From Imbroritus primus (GTDB lineage Bacteria > Pseudomonadota > Gammaproteobacteria > Burkholderiales > Burkholderiaceae): 64,000 bases of DNA. Under the pieces are notes generated by a model. It did no database searches and was not told the origin of the DNA. It saw nothing but the letters and a program-made list of their open reading frames with translations. Made by a program: the position numbers and the translations under genes. The stretch is from contig NZ_OZ201294.1 of the NCBI RefSeq assembly GCF_964332355.1, forward strand, positions 124,001 to 188,000. The letters are read 5' to 3'. Shown piece by piece: positions 53,179 to 62,771 of this stretch. Position 1 is the first letter of the stretch. Every line of letters begins with the position of its first letter.

Positions 53179-54285
53179 CTACACGCGCGTCACACGACCG
53201 TGGCGCGCCAGCAGATGCAGCACGTGGCCGGCGATGTCGCCGAGCGGTAGCACATCGTGCACCGCGCCTTGCGCGATGGCCTCGCGCGGCATGCCAAACA
53301 CCACGCAGCTGGCTTCATCCTGTGCCACATTGTGGGCGCCGGCCTGGCGCATGGCGAGCATGCCGGCCGCGCCATCCTTGCCCATGCCCGTCAGCATCAC
53401 CCCGACGGCGTTGGCCCCGGCATGATGCGCGGCGGAATGGAACAGCACATCCACCGAAGGCTTGTGCCGGTTCACGGGCGGACCGTCGTCGAGCTCGGTC
53501 AGGTAGTTGGCCCCGCTGCGACCCAGGCGCATGTGCATGCCGCCGGGGGCAATATAGGCATGTCCCGGCAGGACCCGCTCGCCATGCACCGCTTCCTTGA
53601 CGCGGATACTGCACAGCGAATCGAGCCGCTGAGCGAAGGAGCGGGTGAAGCCGGCGGGCATGTGCTGCACGATCAGGATGCCAGGGCAATCCGGCGGCAT
53701 GGGCAGCAGCATTTCCTTGATGGCTTCAGTGCCCCCCGTCGAGGCGCCCACGATCAGCAGTTTCTCGGTGGTGCCGAACTGGAAGCCGCCAGCCGGGCGT
53801 ACGGCAGCGCTGCCGGATGCCGCCACGGCCTGCCCCGCTGGCTGCGCGGGCGTGCCCGGCGCGGGGCGCTGGCGCAGGCGGGCACGGGCGGCGGCGCGGA
53901 TCTTGTCGGCAATGAGGTCGGTGTATTCGAGCATGCCGTCGCGCATGCCGAGGCGCGGCTTGGGCACGAAGTCGACCGCCCCCAGTTCGAGCGCACGCAG
54001 CGTCGCGTCGGAGCCGCGCTGGGTCAGCGAGGAAATCATCACCACCGGCGTGGGCCGCAGGCGCATGAGTTTTTCGAGAAAATCGAGGCCATCCATGCGC
54101 GGCATTTCGACATCGAGCGTCAGGACATCGGGATTGGTCTGCTTGATCAGGTCGCGCGCGATGATGGGATCCGGGGCCACGCCGACCACGGTCATGTCCG
54201 GCTGGCTGTTGATGATCTCGCGCAGCAGGCTGCGGATCAGCGCCGAGTCGTCGATGCACAGGACTTTGATTCGGGTATCAGTCAT
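53179..54285 (-). CDS. cheB: Chemoreceptor methylesterase/deamidase CheB
   Basis: 368 residues. The receiver domain (1-125) has phospho-acceptor Asp58 ([20 protein letters not shown]). A Pro/Ala linker (140-170) follows. The esterase domain carries the catalytic triad Ser182 ([11 protein letters not shown]), His208 ([16 protein letters not shown]) and Asp304 ([13 protein letters not shown]). It removes methyl groups from receptors. It follows cheD by 9 nt. Confidence 0.97.
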   Translation of the reverse strand: MTDTRIKVLCIDDSALIRSLLREIINSQPDMTVVGVAPDPIIARDLIKQTNPDVLTLDVEMPRMDGLDFLEKLMRLRPTPVVMISSLTQRGSDATLRALELGAVDFVPKPRLGMRDGMLEYTDLIADKIRAAARARLRQRPAPGTPAQPAGQAVAASGSAAVRPAGGFQFGTTEKLLIVGASTGGTEAIKEMLLPMPPDCPGILIVQHMPAGFTRSFAQRLDSLCSIRVKEAVHGERVLPGHAYIAPGGMHMRLGRSGANYLTELDDGPPVNRHKPSVDVLFHSAAHHAGANAVGVMLTGMGKDGAAGMLAMRQAGAHNVAQDEASCVVFGMPREAIAQGAVHDVLPLGDIAGHVLHLLARHGRVTRV

Positions 54286-54294
54286 GAGGAAACG

Positions 54295-54942
54295 TCAGAA
54301 CAGTTGCAGGCCGCCGCCGATGGCCGGGCGGCTGGCGGTGTTGTCGAGCTGGCGGGCATAGCTGGCTTCGCGCGCCAGATCCTCCGGCAGGGCCGAGGCG
54401 CGCAGGCGGCGCACCATGATGTCGCCGCTGGCAGGTGAGAAATACACTTTGCGCGGATGGACATCGCCGAGATCCTGGGCTGCCACGGGGAAGCCCTCCT
54501 CACGCAGGTAATCGAGCACGAAGCGGCTGTTGCGCTCGCCCACGTCGATGGTCGACATGCCCGGCAGCACGGCAGCGCCGCCGAACACCTTGATCTCGAG
54601 CTGCTCGCGCCTTGCGCCGGCACGGTATAGCTGGTTGATGAGCATTTCCATGGCATACGTGCCGTAGCGCATGGAGGCCGACAGCACGCCGGCATCCTTG
54701 CGCGCCGGTAGCATGAAATGATTCATGCCGCCAACGCCGCGCACACGGTCGCGGATACAGGCAGCCACGCACGAGCCGAGCACCGTCACAAGCAGCGTAT
54801 CGTCGGTGGACACATGGAACTCCCCCGGCAGGATCTTGACGGCACGCCGCCGGAAGGTGGTGTCGAAATAAAAGTGCCGGCTGGTGGCCGCCAGCAGCGT
54901 GGCGGCATCCGACGATTGTGCAGGCACGGCGGCGGCGTTCAT
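54295..54942 (-). CDS. cheD: Chemoreceptor glutamine deamidase CheD
   Basis: 215 residues. The catalytic Cys58 (TVLGSCVAACIRDR) and His75 (GGMNHFMLPARKD) are present. The KVFGGAAVLPGMSTIDVGER and RNSRFVLDYLREEGFPVAAQ stretches, then VYFSPASGDIMVRRL, match the CheD fold. CheD deamidates receptor glutamines. The first 30 residues are disordered Ala/Ser. It overlaps cheR by 4 nt. Confidence 0.95.
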   Translation of the reverse strand: MNAAAVPAQSSDAATLLAATSRHFYFDTTFRRRAVKILPGEFHVSTDDTLLVTVLGSCVAACIRDRVRGVGGMNHFMLPARKDAGVLSASMRYGTYAMEMLINQLYRAGARREQLEIKVFGGAAVLPGMSTIDVGERNSRFVLDYLREEGFPVAAQDLGDVHPRKVYFSPASGDIMVRRLRASALPEDLAREASYARQLDNTASRPAIGGGLQLF

Positions 54943-55820
54943 GCACCCGCCGAGCCAGCGGCGCGCAAGGCATAGACCGTCTTGCCGCGCAAGGAGAAGG
55001 CCTGCGAAATGCTCGTGAAATTCTCCGAGTGCCCGGCAAACAGCAGGCCATCGGGCTTCAGCCAGCGCTCAAAGCGCTGCAGGATGCGCGACTGCGTGGG
55101 CTTATCGAAATAGATCATGACGTTGCGGCAGAAAATCGCATCGAACCGTTCGGTCAGCGGCCATTCCTCGGCCAGCAGGTTGATCTGCTGAAACGTCACC
55201 AGCGCCTGCAGTTGCGGCTGCACGCGCGCCAGCCCGGCGCGACGCCCGGTGCCGCGCAGGAAATGCTGCTTGAGCTGGGCAGGCGACAAGGCATTGACGC
55301 GCTCCAGCGGATACACGCCTGCCTGCGCCTTGGCGAGCGCCGAGGTATCGACATCGGAAGCCAGCACGGAGATGGCGGCGTTGCGCGCCCCCGGCGTGGC
55401 GGCGGCGGCATCGGCCAGCGTCATGGCGATGGAATATGGCTCTTCGCCGGTCGAGCTGGCGGAACACCAGACGCGATAGGGTTCGCCGCGCGCCAGGCGC
55501 GTCCGTGCGTGATCGGCCAGCACGGGAAAATGGTGCGCCTCCCGGAAGAAGGCGGTGAGATTGGTGGTCAGCGCATTGGTAAAGGCTTCCCACTCGCCGG
55601 GCAGCTGATCGCCCTCAAGTGCATCCAGGTACGCTGCGAAGCTGACATGATTGACGGCCCGCAGGCGGCGCGCCAGCCGGCTGTAGACCATCTCGCTCTT
55701 GCGCTCGGAAAGCGCGATGCCGGCGCGGCGGTAGATGAGGCTGCGGATGCGGGAAAAATCGTGCGGCGTGAAGAGAAACTCCCGACCCGTCTGCCGCGAG
55801 GACGCCGTAGCGCTGCTCAT
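54939..55820 (-). CDS. cheR: Chemoreceptor methyltransferase CheR
   Basis: 293 residues from the ATG at 55820 (MSSATASSRQTGREFLFTPH); an earlier ATG at 55886 would extend into the intergenic space. The N-terminal helical domain is FSRIRSLIYRRAGIALSERK. The SAM-binding motif is VWCSASSTGEEPYSIAMTLA, followed by DVDTSALAKAQAGVYPLERV and FDAIFCRNVMIYFDKPTQSR. It methylates receptors; the receptor encoded upstream ends in a CheR-docking-like EWTSF. It lies 66 nt from that receptor gene. Confidence 0.97.
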   Translation of the reverse strand: MSSATASSRQTGREFLFTPHDFSRIRSLIYRRAGIALSERKSEMVYSRLARRLRAVNHVSFAAYLDALEGDQLPGEWEAFTNALTTNLTAFFREAHHFPVLADHARTRLARGEPYRVWCSASSTGEEPYSIAMTLADAAAATPGARNAAISVLASDVDTSALAKAQAGVYPLERVNALSPAQLKQHFLRGTGRRAGLARVQPQLQALVTFQQINLLAEEWPLTERFDAIFCRNVMIYFDKPTQSRILQRFERWLKPDGLLFAGHSENFTSISQAFSLRGKTVYALRAAGSAGA

Positions 55821-55886
55821 GACCTTATCCTTCCATCCAGTGACACCATCGCCTGTATGGGCGGCATGACCGCCCGCCTGCAACAC

Positions 55887-57743
55887 TCAGAACGATGTCC
55901 ATTCCTCATCATCTGCCGTGCTCGCCAGTTTCAGCGCGCGCGGCTTGGCGGCAGATGTGGCGACCGTCGCCGGGATAGCCGGCGCAACCGGGTTTGCCGC
56001 GACTGCCGAAACTGCATCGGCAGCCGTTGCCGCTGCACTGGCGGCCGGGGCCGGCTTGACGGTCGCCTGGGCCTTGGCAACGACCTTGCGCGCCAAGGCA
56101 GCGCTGCCCGACTGGCGGGCGCCCGGCAAGGCATCGGGCTTGGCCGATACGGACGGCGCCACAGCATGGCGATCGACGCGGAAGGCTGCGATGGCTTCCT
56201 TCAGGCGCACCGACTGTTCGTTGAGCGATTCGGCGGCTGCCGCGGCTTCTTCCACCAGCGCCGCGTTCTGCTGCGTTACCTGGTCCATCTGCGTGACCGC
56301 CTGGTTCACCTGCTCGATGCCCGAACTCTGTTCTTCCGAGGCAGCACTGATCTCGCCCATGATGTCCGTCACGCGCTTCACCGCCTCCACGATCTCGTCC
56401 ATCGTCCGGCCGGCCTGGTCGACCAGTTGCGTGCCATTCTCGACGCGCGACACCGAGTCGTTGATCAGCGCCTTGATTTCCTTGGCCGCTTCGGCGCTGC
56501 GTTGTGCCAGGCTGCGTACTTCGCCGGCGACCACTGCAAAGCCACGGCCCTGCTCGCCAGCCCGGGCCGCTTCCACCGCCGCGTTCAGCGCCAGGATATT
56601 GGTCTGAAAGGCGATGCCTTCGATCACACCAATGATGTCCACGATCTTGCGGCTGCTGTCGTTGATGTCCGCCATCGTGCCGACCACCTGATGCACCACC
56701 GCCCCGCCCTTGCTGGCGATATCGGACGCATTCACCGCGAGGCCGCTGGCCTGGCGGGCGTTATCGGCGTTCTGGCGCACGATGCTGGTGAGCTGCTCCA
56801 TGCTCGATGCGGTCTGTTCGAGCGACGATGCCTGCTCTTCGGTACGCTGCGACAGGTCGGTATTACCGGCGGCGATCTCCTGCGTCGCCGAAGCGATGGA
56901 ATCGGCGGAGAGCTTGATGTTGCCAACCGTATGACTCAATTGCTGCTGCATCTGCTGCATGGCATAGACCAGGCTGGAGCGATCCTGCTCACGCACATTG
57001 ACCTTGACGGTCAGGTCGCCCTCGGCAATCCGGCGAGCGATCTCGCTGGCGTACGCCGGCTCGCCGCCGAGCTGGCGCCCCACGACGCGCGCGAGAAACA
57101 GGCCAAGGCCGATACTGACCACCACGCTCGCCGCCACCAGCGACACCATCACGAGACGCATGGTCTGGTAGGTCTGGTCAGCATTTTCCATTGCGTTTTT
57201 TGCGAACTCGGCACGACGCGCCACCATGCGGCCCAGGACCTCTTCCAATGCCTTGGTGTCTTTCAGCAGCTGGTCGCTCGACTCGAATACCGCGCCATCG
57301 AACATGGTGGCATCTAGCGGCTGCTGAGTGACCAGCTTGGCAAAATCGAGAAAGCGCTGCTGCAGCGGTGCACTGAGCGCCTCGAATTCCTGGATCATGG
57401 CGCGGCCCGCTGCGCCCAGCATGAAGGTATGGCGGCTGGCGGCGACTTCGTCCGCCATGGTCTTGAGGCTGTCCTCGATCTGTTTCACGCCGCTCTTGCG
57501 CTCGCTGACGGTCGACGCAGACAGCAAAGCAATCTGCGCACGGCTGGCATAGAGCAGACCGATATTGGCCTGCTGGACGGCCTCCAGGCCTCGCAGTTCT
57601 CGACTGTACATATTGTCGGTCTCGCCGCTCACGCGAGCCAGGCTGAACACACCCAGGGTACCGACAACGCCGCACAGCGCGGACACAAGCAGAAAGCTGC
57701 CGACCAGCTTTGCTTTCAGGGGAAGACGATCAAACCATTGCAT
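55887..57743 (-). CDS. Methyl-accepting chemotaxis protein with periplasmic four-helix sensor
   Basis: 618 residues. TM1 is at about 12-35, a periplasmic four-helix-bundle sensor at about 36-195, TM2 at 196-220, HAMP at 220-272, then a long cytoplasmic signalling domain with the hairpin core ([40 protein letters not shown]). A 70-residue Ala/Pro linker ends in EEWTSF, whose xWxxF pattern fits the CheR-docking pentapeptide. The ligand is unknown. A sigma-28 promoter lies upstream, so this receptor can be made independently of the operon. Confidence 0.95.
   Translation of the reverse strand: MQWFDRLPLKAKLVGSFLLVSALCGVVGTLGVFSLARVSGETDNMYSRELRGLEAVQQANIGLLYASRAQIALLSASTVSERKSGVKQIEDSLKTMADEVAASRHTFMLGAAGRAMIQEFEALSAPLQQRFLDFAKLVTQQPLDATMFDGAVFESSDQLLKDTKALEEVLGRMVARRAEFAKNAMENADQTYQTMRLVMVSLVAASVVVSIGLGLFLARVVGRQLGGEPAYASEIARRIAEGDLTVKVNVREQDRSSLVYAMQQMQQQLSHTVGNIKLSADSIASATQEIAAGNTDLSQRTEEQASSLEQTASSMEQLTSIVRQNADNARQASGLAVNASDIASKGGAVVHQVVGTMADINDSSRKIVDIIGVIEGIAFQTNILALNAAVEAARAGEQGRGFAVVAGEVRSLAQRSAEAAKEIKALINDSVSRVENGTQLVDQAGRTMDEIVEAVKRVTDIMGEISAASEEQSSGIEQVNQAVTQMDQVTQQNAALVEEAAAAAESLNEQSVRLKEAIAAFRVDRHAVAPSVSAKPDALPGARQSGSAALARKVVAKAQATVKPAPAASAAATAADAVSAVAANPVAPAIPATVATSAAKPRALKLASTADDEEWTSF
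56215..56688. repeat. Near-identical signalling-domain segment, copy 1
   Basis: Aligns base for base, by eye, with 58075-58548: about 474 bases with roughly eight differences, so about 98% identical including synonymous positions. It covers the conserved receptor hairpin and adaptation helices of the first receptor. Identity falls quickly outside it. Confidence 0.9.
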
Positions 57744-57831
57744 TGTCGATATCTCGCTGAGGGCGGCCTGACCGTCAGCAAGGCAAGCTGGCGGTCGGGC
57801 AGGCCGTTGGATGAAAGGCTGTCATCCCGTA

Positions 57832-57858
57832 GTAACGGCACGCTGCGCCAAAGCTTTA
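57832..57858 (-). promoter_or_regulatory. Sigma-28 (FliA) promoter of the first receptor gene
   Basis: On the minus strand TAAAGCTT (-35) and GCCGTTAC (-10), with 15 bases between TAAA and GCCGTTAC, about 90 nt before the receptor start. It lies just beyond the terminator of the second receptor gene. Confidence 0.72.
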
Positions 57859-57898
57859 GCCGTGCTACCGTGGGCAGACGGCGCCAGCAGACACGAGA

Positions 57899-57928
57899 TA
57901 AAAAAGAGCCTGTCCCGCGGGACAGGCT
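57899..57928 (-). terminator. Rho-independent terminator after the second receptor gene
   Basis: A perfect 22-base palindrome at 57907-57928 (11-bp arms, AGCCTGTCCCG) followed on the minus strand by a T-rich run. It lies about 80 nt after the second receptor stop and splits the motA-cheW-receptor transcript from the next receptor gene. Confidence 0.85.
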
Positions 57929-58010
57929 GCACACCGGGTGCGACGAACCTGGGGTTGCCACTCGCCGTGTTGAAAATCGGGTTAAATCCAGAAGGAACGG
58001 CCTTGCGGGA

Positions 58011-59618
58011 TCAGGCTGCCATCGCCATGCCGCGCGTGCGGAACACCGAGATGGCTTCCCGCAGCTTGCTGGCCTGTTCGTTGAGCGATTCGGCGGCTGC
58101 CGCGGCTTCTTCCACCAGCGCCGCGTTCTGCTGCGTTACCTGGTCCATCTGCGTCACCGCCTGGTTCACCTGCTCGATGCCCGAACTCTGTTCTTCCGAG
58201 GCAGCACTGATCTCGCCCATGATGTCCGTCACGCGCTTCACCGCCTCCACGATCTCGTCCATCGTCCGGCCGGCCTGGTCGACCAGTTGCGTGCCGTTCT
58301 CGACGCGCGACACCGAGTCGTTGATCAGCGCCTTGATTTCCTTGGCCGCTTCGGCGCTGCGTTGTGCCAGGCTGCGTACTTCGCCGGCGACCACTGCAAA
58401 GCCACGGCCCTGCTCGCCAGCCCGGGCTGCTTCCACCGCTGCGTTCAGGGCCAGGATATTGGTCTGGAAGGCGATGCCTTCGATCACGCCGATGATGTCC
58501 ACGATCTTGCGGCTGCTGTCGTTGATGTCCGCCATCGTGCCGACCACGCGGCCCACGACCTCGCCGCCTTTCATGGCGATCTGCGAGGCGTTCACGGCCA
58601 GCCCGCTGGCCTGCCGGGCATTGTCGGTGTTCTGGCGCACGATGCTGGTGAGCTGCTCCATGCTCGACGCGGTCTGTTCGAGCGACGATGCCTGCTCCTC
58701 GGTGCGCTGCGACAGATCCAGGTTACCGGCGGCAATCTGCGACGTGGCGGTACTTACCGATCCGGCACCTTTCTGGATATCGCCGACGACAGACATCAGG
58801 CTGCGTTGCATGGTGTTCATGGCGGCCATCAGCTTTCCGACTTCATCATGCATGCCGGAGCGCAATGAGGTCGACAGATCGCCAGCCCCAAGGCGCAAGG
58901 CGAAGTCGAGCGTCTGGCGCAGCGGCGACACCAGGCGGCGGGCCAGCAGGCTGCCGCCGATTGCACTGACGAGCGTGGCGACACCCAGCGTGCCGAGCAG
59001 CCAGGCCAGCATCTCGTTGACACTCGGCGTATAGCCACGCCACTGTACGAGACCCCACAACATGGCGGCGAGGGCCGCGAAACATGCCAGCGGTGCCGCC
59101 TGCGACAGAAAGATGCGGCGCTGGATCGTAAGGTTGGAAAAGACATCGATGATGGCGCCAGGTCCGCGTCGTACCACGGCGCCTTCCCGGATGGCCAGGC
59201 CGCGTGCCCGACCTTCCCGGAAGCGGGTGTAGATCTGGGTGGCACGGTCGATCTGCGCCTGCGTCGCCATGGAGCGCACCGAGGTATAACCGACGACCTG
59301 GCCGTCCACCTGGGTCGGGGTTACCGTCGCAGAAACCCAATAGTAGTCCCCGCTCTTGCGCCGGTTTTTGACGAAGCCGGACCATGTCTTGCCCGCCTGT
59401 ACGGTCTTCCACAGATCGGCAAAGGCTTCCGGGGGCATGTCCGGATGCCGGACGAGATTATGGGGCGCGCCGATCAGCTCTTCTTCCGGAAAACCACTGA
59501 CTTCGATGAAGGCGCGATTCGCGTAGGTAATGCGCCCCTTCAGGTCGGTGCGGGAGATCAGGTAGTGATCAGGATTGAGCTTGTACTCGGTTGTCGTCAC
59601 TGGCTGGTTGTTGCGCAT
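58011..59618 (-). CDS. Aer-type chemoreceptor with N-terminal PAS domain
   Basis: 535 residues. The N-terminal PAS domain (about 20-118) has the Aer pattern [40 protein letters not shown] and [20 protein letters not shown] region with two membrane helices (about 169-192 and 203-226) links to a HAMP-like segment and the cytoplasmic signalling domain. There is no periplasmic sensor; it probably senses redox or energy state through FAD. It ends [10 protein letters not shown], without a CheR pentapeptide. It lies 31 nt after the cheW stop with no promoter visible, so it belongs to the chemotaxis operon. Confidence 0.94.
   Translation of the reverse strand: MRNNQPVTTTEYKLNPDHYLISRTDLKGRITYANRAFIEVSGFPEEELIGAPHNLVRHPDMPPEAFADLWKTVQAGKTWSGFVKNRRKSGDYYWVSATVTPTQVDGQVVGYTSVRSMATQAQIDRATQIYTRFREGRARGLAIREGAVVRRGPGAIIDVFSNLTIQRRIFLSQAAPLACFAALAAMLWGLVQWRGYTPSVNEMLAWLLGTLGVATLVSAIGGSLLARRLVSPLRQTLDFALRLGAGDLSTSLRSGMHDEVGKLMAAMNTMQRSLMSVVGDIQKGAGSVSTATSQIAAGNLDLSQRTEEQASSLEQTASSMEQLTSIVRQNTDNARQASGLAVNASQIAMKGGEVVGRVVGTMADINDSSRKIVDIIGVIEGIAFQTNILALNAAVEAARAGEQGRGFAVVAGEVRSLAQRSAEAAKEIKALINDSVSRVENGTQLVDQAGRTMDEIVEAVKRVTDIMGEISAASEEQSSGIEQVNQAVTQMDQVTQQNAALVEEAAAAAESLNEQASKLREAISVFRTRGMAMAA
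58075..58548. repeat. Near-identical signalling-domain segment, copy 2
   Basis: Partner of 56215-56688 (about 98% identical over about 474 bases). It lies in the PAS receptor gene, 1,860 bases from copy 1 in the same orientation. Confidence 0.9.
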
Positions 59619-59649
59619 GCTATCCCCTAGTGCTGTCGTGCTATATCTG

Positions 59650-60129
59650 TCAGGCCATTTCTGCGGACTCCACCAGCGCCATGTCCGGCGCTCGCAGCAG
59701 CTGTTCGATATCCATCAGGATCAGCATGCGTTCGTCGATGGCGCCGAGGCCGCGGATGTACTGCGTATCGAGCGCACCGGCAAATTCCGGGGCCGGACGG
59801 ATCTGCTGGCTTTGCAAAGTCAGCACGTCCGACACGCCATCCACCACGATGCCGACCACGCGGTCGGTCAGGTTGAGGATGATGACCACGGTGTACTGGT
59901 TGTATTCGACTGATTCCAGCTGGAACTTGATCCGCAGATCCACGATCGGCACGATGATGCCGCGCAGATTGATCACGCCCTTGATGAACGGCGGCGCATT
60001 GGCAATGCGTGTGACAGTTTCATAGCCACGGATTTCCTGCACCTTGAGGATGTCAATGCCATATTCCTCATGGCCCAGCGTAAACGCCAGGAACTCTTCC
60101 CCGCTACCGTCTTCCCGATTCAATTCCAT
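59650..60129 (-). CDS. cheW: Chemotaxis coupling protein CheW
   Basis: 159 residues from the ATG at 60129, with GGGAG 7 nt upstream; the frame stays open upstream to 60357 but without homology. CheW core: [74 protein letters not shown]. It links receptors to CheA at the inner membrane. It lies 88 nt after cheA. Confidence 0.97.
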   Translation of the reverse strand: MELNREDGSGEEFLAFTLGHEEYGIDILKVQEIRGYETVTRIANAPPFIKGVINLRGIIVPIVDLRIKFQLESVEYNQYTVVIILNLTDRVVGIVVDGVSDVLTLQSQQIRPAPEFAGALDTQYIRGLGAIDERMLILMDIEQLLRAPDMALVESAEMA

Positions 60130-60217
60130 ATATGCTCCCGTGCAAACCGTGCCATGCCTGGGCCGGTTCGATACTCGCCATGCCCCGTGAACTGCTATGC
60201 CGCTTGCCGCGATGCCT

Positions 60218-62368
60218 TTACGCCGCAATGCGCGCCGCACCCTGTCCGGCTTCACCGGCGGCCTGTGCCCGCTCCAGCGTGTTGTGCGACCCCTGGTCTG
60301 GATTAACGGCATGCTCCGGCAAAACTGAATGGCCGAAGGCGGCCTGACGCGGTTCACGCATCAGCATGCCGACATCGATGATCAACGCCACGCTGCCATC
60401 GCCCAGGATAGTCGCGCCGGAAATCCCCGGGACGCGCCGATAGTTGGTCTCAAGGTTCTTCACCACCACCTGCTGCTGGCCGACCAGCTCATCCACCTGC
60501 AGCGCGATCTTGCGGCCCTCGGCTTCGAGGATCACGACAATGCCGTCCTCCGGACGCGGAATCGCCGGCACAATATCGAAACGCGCCGATAGCGGCACCA
60601 GCGGGACGTACTCGTTGCGGACCTGCAGCAAGGCGCCGCGTCCGGGTACACTCTTCAGGTCTTCATGACGCGGCTGCAGCGATTCGGAGACGCAGGACAG
60701 CGGCAGGATGAAGATCTCGTCGCCGACCTTGACCGACATGCCGTCGAGGATCGCCAGCGTCAGCGGCAGCACGATGCGGATGGTCGTGCCCTGGCCCCGC
60801 TGCGAGCGCACCTCGACATAGCCGCCCATCGATTTGATGTTCTGGCGCACGACGTCCATGCCGACCCCGCGCCCCGACACATCGGTCACGGCGTCGGCAG
60901 TGGAAAAGCCGGGCGCGAAGATCAGTTGGGCAATCTCGTCCTCGGTCAGGGTGTCCGGCAGCGCCATGCCCTGTGCGCGTGCCTTGCGCAGGATCTTGTC
61001 GTGATCGAGGCCGCGCCCGTCGTCACCGACTTCGATGACGATGTTGCCGCCCTGGTGTGCGGCGCTGAGGAACAGTCGGCCGACCGCATCCTTGCCAGCG
61101 GCGCGGCGCTCGTCGGGACTTTCCAGCCCATGATCGAGACTGTTGCGCACGAGGTGATTGAGCGGATCGATGATGCGTTCGATCAGCCCTTTGTCGAGTT
61201 CCGTCGATTGCCCCGCCGTCACCAGCTCCACCTGCTTGCCAAGCTTGTGCGCGAGATCGCGCACAAGGCGTGGAAAGCGGCTGAAGACATATTCCATTGG
61301 CATCATGCGGATCGACATGACCGATTCCTGCAGGTCACGCGCATTGCGCGTGAGCTGGCTCAGGCCATTCAGCAGACGCTCATGCGCGACGCCGTCGAGG
61401 CTGGTCGCGGTTTGCGCCAGCATGGCCTGGGTGATGACGAGTTCGCCGACGAGGTTAATCAGCTGATCGACTTTCTCGATGCCAACGCGAATCGAGCTGG
61501 ATTCAGCATGCCCGGTGCCTTGACTGGCGGGCCGTTCGCGTACCGGGGTGGAGGGGGCCACTGGGCCGGACGTCCCTGCAGCGTTGCCGGCAGCGGTGTG
61601 AACTGTATCGGGTTGCGCCGCCGGCGTAGTGTCGACTGCTATTGCAGCAGAAGCAAGGGACGACACTTCCGGCGTGATGGCGATCTGTTCGGCATCGATG
61701 ATGAAGCAGCAAACGGCAACGATATCGTCCGGGGAGCAGGCGGTGGCGAGGCGGACATGGCTGTCCGTGCCGGTACGTGCGTGGGTCAAAACCTGTCCCA
61801 GGTGGCCAAGTTCGGCAATGAGCAGTTCGCAATCGCTGTCGGCGATGTCATTGAGGCGGATATCCAGCACGGGACCTGCCGCGACGTCCGTCCCCGCAGC
61901 GGCTGGAGCCGGGATCGGTAAGGGTGTCTCTACCGTCGGCGCTGGCATGGATACGGCTGGCGCGGGCACATCGCCCGCAGGTTCGCCGGCAATCCGCTGC
62001 AAGCGCTCGACCATGTAGGCCAGGGTATCGGTGTCGATCGGCTGTTCGTGGCGATAGGCGTCGATTTGAGCGTTCAGCACGTCTTTAGTTTCCAGAAAGG
62101 CATCCACCATGTCCTCGCGCAGCGCCAGTGCGCCGGTGCGCGCGCGATCGAGAATTGATTCCAGCACATGCGTCAGCTCGGTCATGTGCTGGAAGCCGAA
62201 GGTTGCGGCGCCTCCCTTGATGGAATGCGCGGCGCGAAAGATGGCATGCAGCGCCTCCACGTCGGGCGCAGCCGGATCGAGCGCAAGCAGCTGGCGCTCC
62301 ATTTCGATCAGCAACTCGTCGGCTTCTTCGAAGAAGGTGTCGTAGAACTGGCGGATATCGATGGTCAT
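60218..62368 (-). CDS. cheA: Chemotaxis histidine kinase CheA
   Basis: 716 residues from the ATG at 62368. The P1 phospho-transfer domain has His48 ([16 protein letters not shown]). A P2-like domain (near 190-260) is flanked by Ala/Pro linkers. The P3 dimerisation and P4 kinase domains show the N box ([20 protein letters not shown]), G1 ([13 protein letters not shown]), F box (IFAPGFSTA) and G2 ([13 protein letters not shown]), and a CheW-like P5 domain follows. Receptors control its autophosphorylation and it then phosphorylates CheY and CheB. Confidence 0.98.
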   Translation of the reverse strand: MTIDIRQFYDTFFEEADELLIEMERQLLALDPAAPDVEALHAIFRAAHSIKGGAATFGFQHMTELTHVLESILDRARTGALALREDMVDAFLETKDVLNAQIDAYRHEQPIDTDTLAYMVERLQRIAGEPAGDVPAPAVSMPAPTVETPLPIPAPAAAGTDVAAGPVLDIRLNDIADSDCELLIAELGHLGQVLTHARTGTDSHVRLATACSPDDIVAVCCFIIDAEQIAITPEVSSLASAAIAVDTTPAAQPDTVHTAAGNAAGTSGPVAPSTPVRERPASQGTGHAESSSIRVGIEKVDQLINLVGELVITQAMLAQTATSLDGVAHERLLNGLSQLTRNARDLQESVMSIRMMPMEYVFSRFPRLVRDLAHKLGKQVELVTAGQSTELDKGLIERIIDPLNHLVRNSLDHGLESPDERRAAGKDAVGRLFLSAAHQGGNIVIEVGDDGRGLDHDKILRKARAQGMALPDTLTEDEIAQLIFAPGFSTADAVTDVSGRGVGMDVVRQNIKSMGGYVEVRSQRGQGTTIRIVLPLTLAILDGMSVKVGDEIFILPLSCVSESLQPRHEDLKSVPGRGALLQVRNEYVPLVPLSARFDIVPAIPRPEDGIVVILEAEGRKIALQVDELVGQQQVVVKNLETNYRRVPGISGATILGDGSVALIIDVGMLMREPRQAAFGHSVLPEHAVNPDQGSHNTLERAQAAGEAGQGAARIAA

Positions 62369-62375
62369 GCGACAC

Positions 62376-62771
62376 TCAGCAGGAAGGAGCGGAAACGGGA
62401 GGATGCAGGGCAAGCAACTGTTGCACCGACTGCATCAGGCCATCAGGATCGAAAGGCTTGGCCAGGAAGCCGGTGGCGCCGGCGGCGCGGGCCTGCTCGC
62501 GGCTGTCTGTGCCGGCTTCCGTGGTCAGCATGAGAATCGGCGTGTGCCGATAGGCGGGCAAGGCACGCAAGGTCCGGATCAGCGACAGGCCGTCCATCAC
62601 GGGCATGACCTGATCGGTGATCACCAGATCGAAGCGCTCACGCTGGGCCAGCGCAGCGGCCGCTGCACCATCGTCGGCCGTGGCGACGCCATAGGCGCAG
62701 TGCGCCATACAGGCGGCGATCATGCGGCGGATGGAAGCGGAATCGTCGACGACGAGAATATGAGGGCTCAT
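62376..62771 (-). CDS. Second CheY-type single-domain response regulator
   Basis: 131 residues. A complete receiver: Asp9-Asp10, phospho-acceptor Asp53 (LVITDQVMPVMDGL), Thr83 and Lys105. It is only distantly similar to the first CheY of the window and lacks its FliM-binding-like surface motifs (TAEAKK). Such a second CheY just before cheA often acts as a phosphate sink or alternative output. It overlaps motB by 4 nt and lies 7 nt before cheA. Confidence 0.95.
   Translation of the reverse strand: MSPHILVVDDSASIRRMIAACMAHCAYGVATADDGAAAAALAQRERFDLVITDQVMPVMDGLSLIRTLRALPAYRHTPILMLTTEAGTDSREQARAAGATGFLAKPFDPDGLMQSVQQLLALHPPVSAPSC

Noticed and set aside
54918..57317. Long plus-strand frame across cheR and the first receptor gene
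   Set aside because: It spans two real minus-strand genes in an antisense frame; no recognisable protein.
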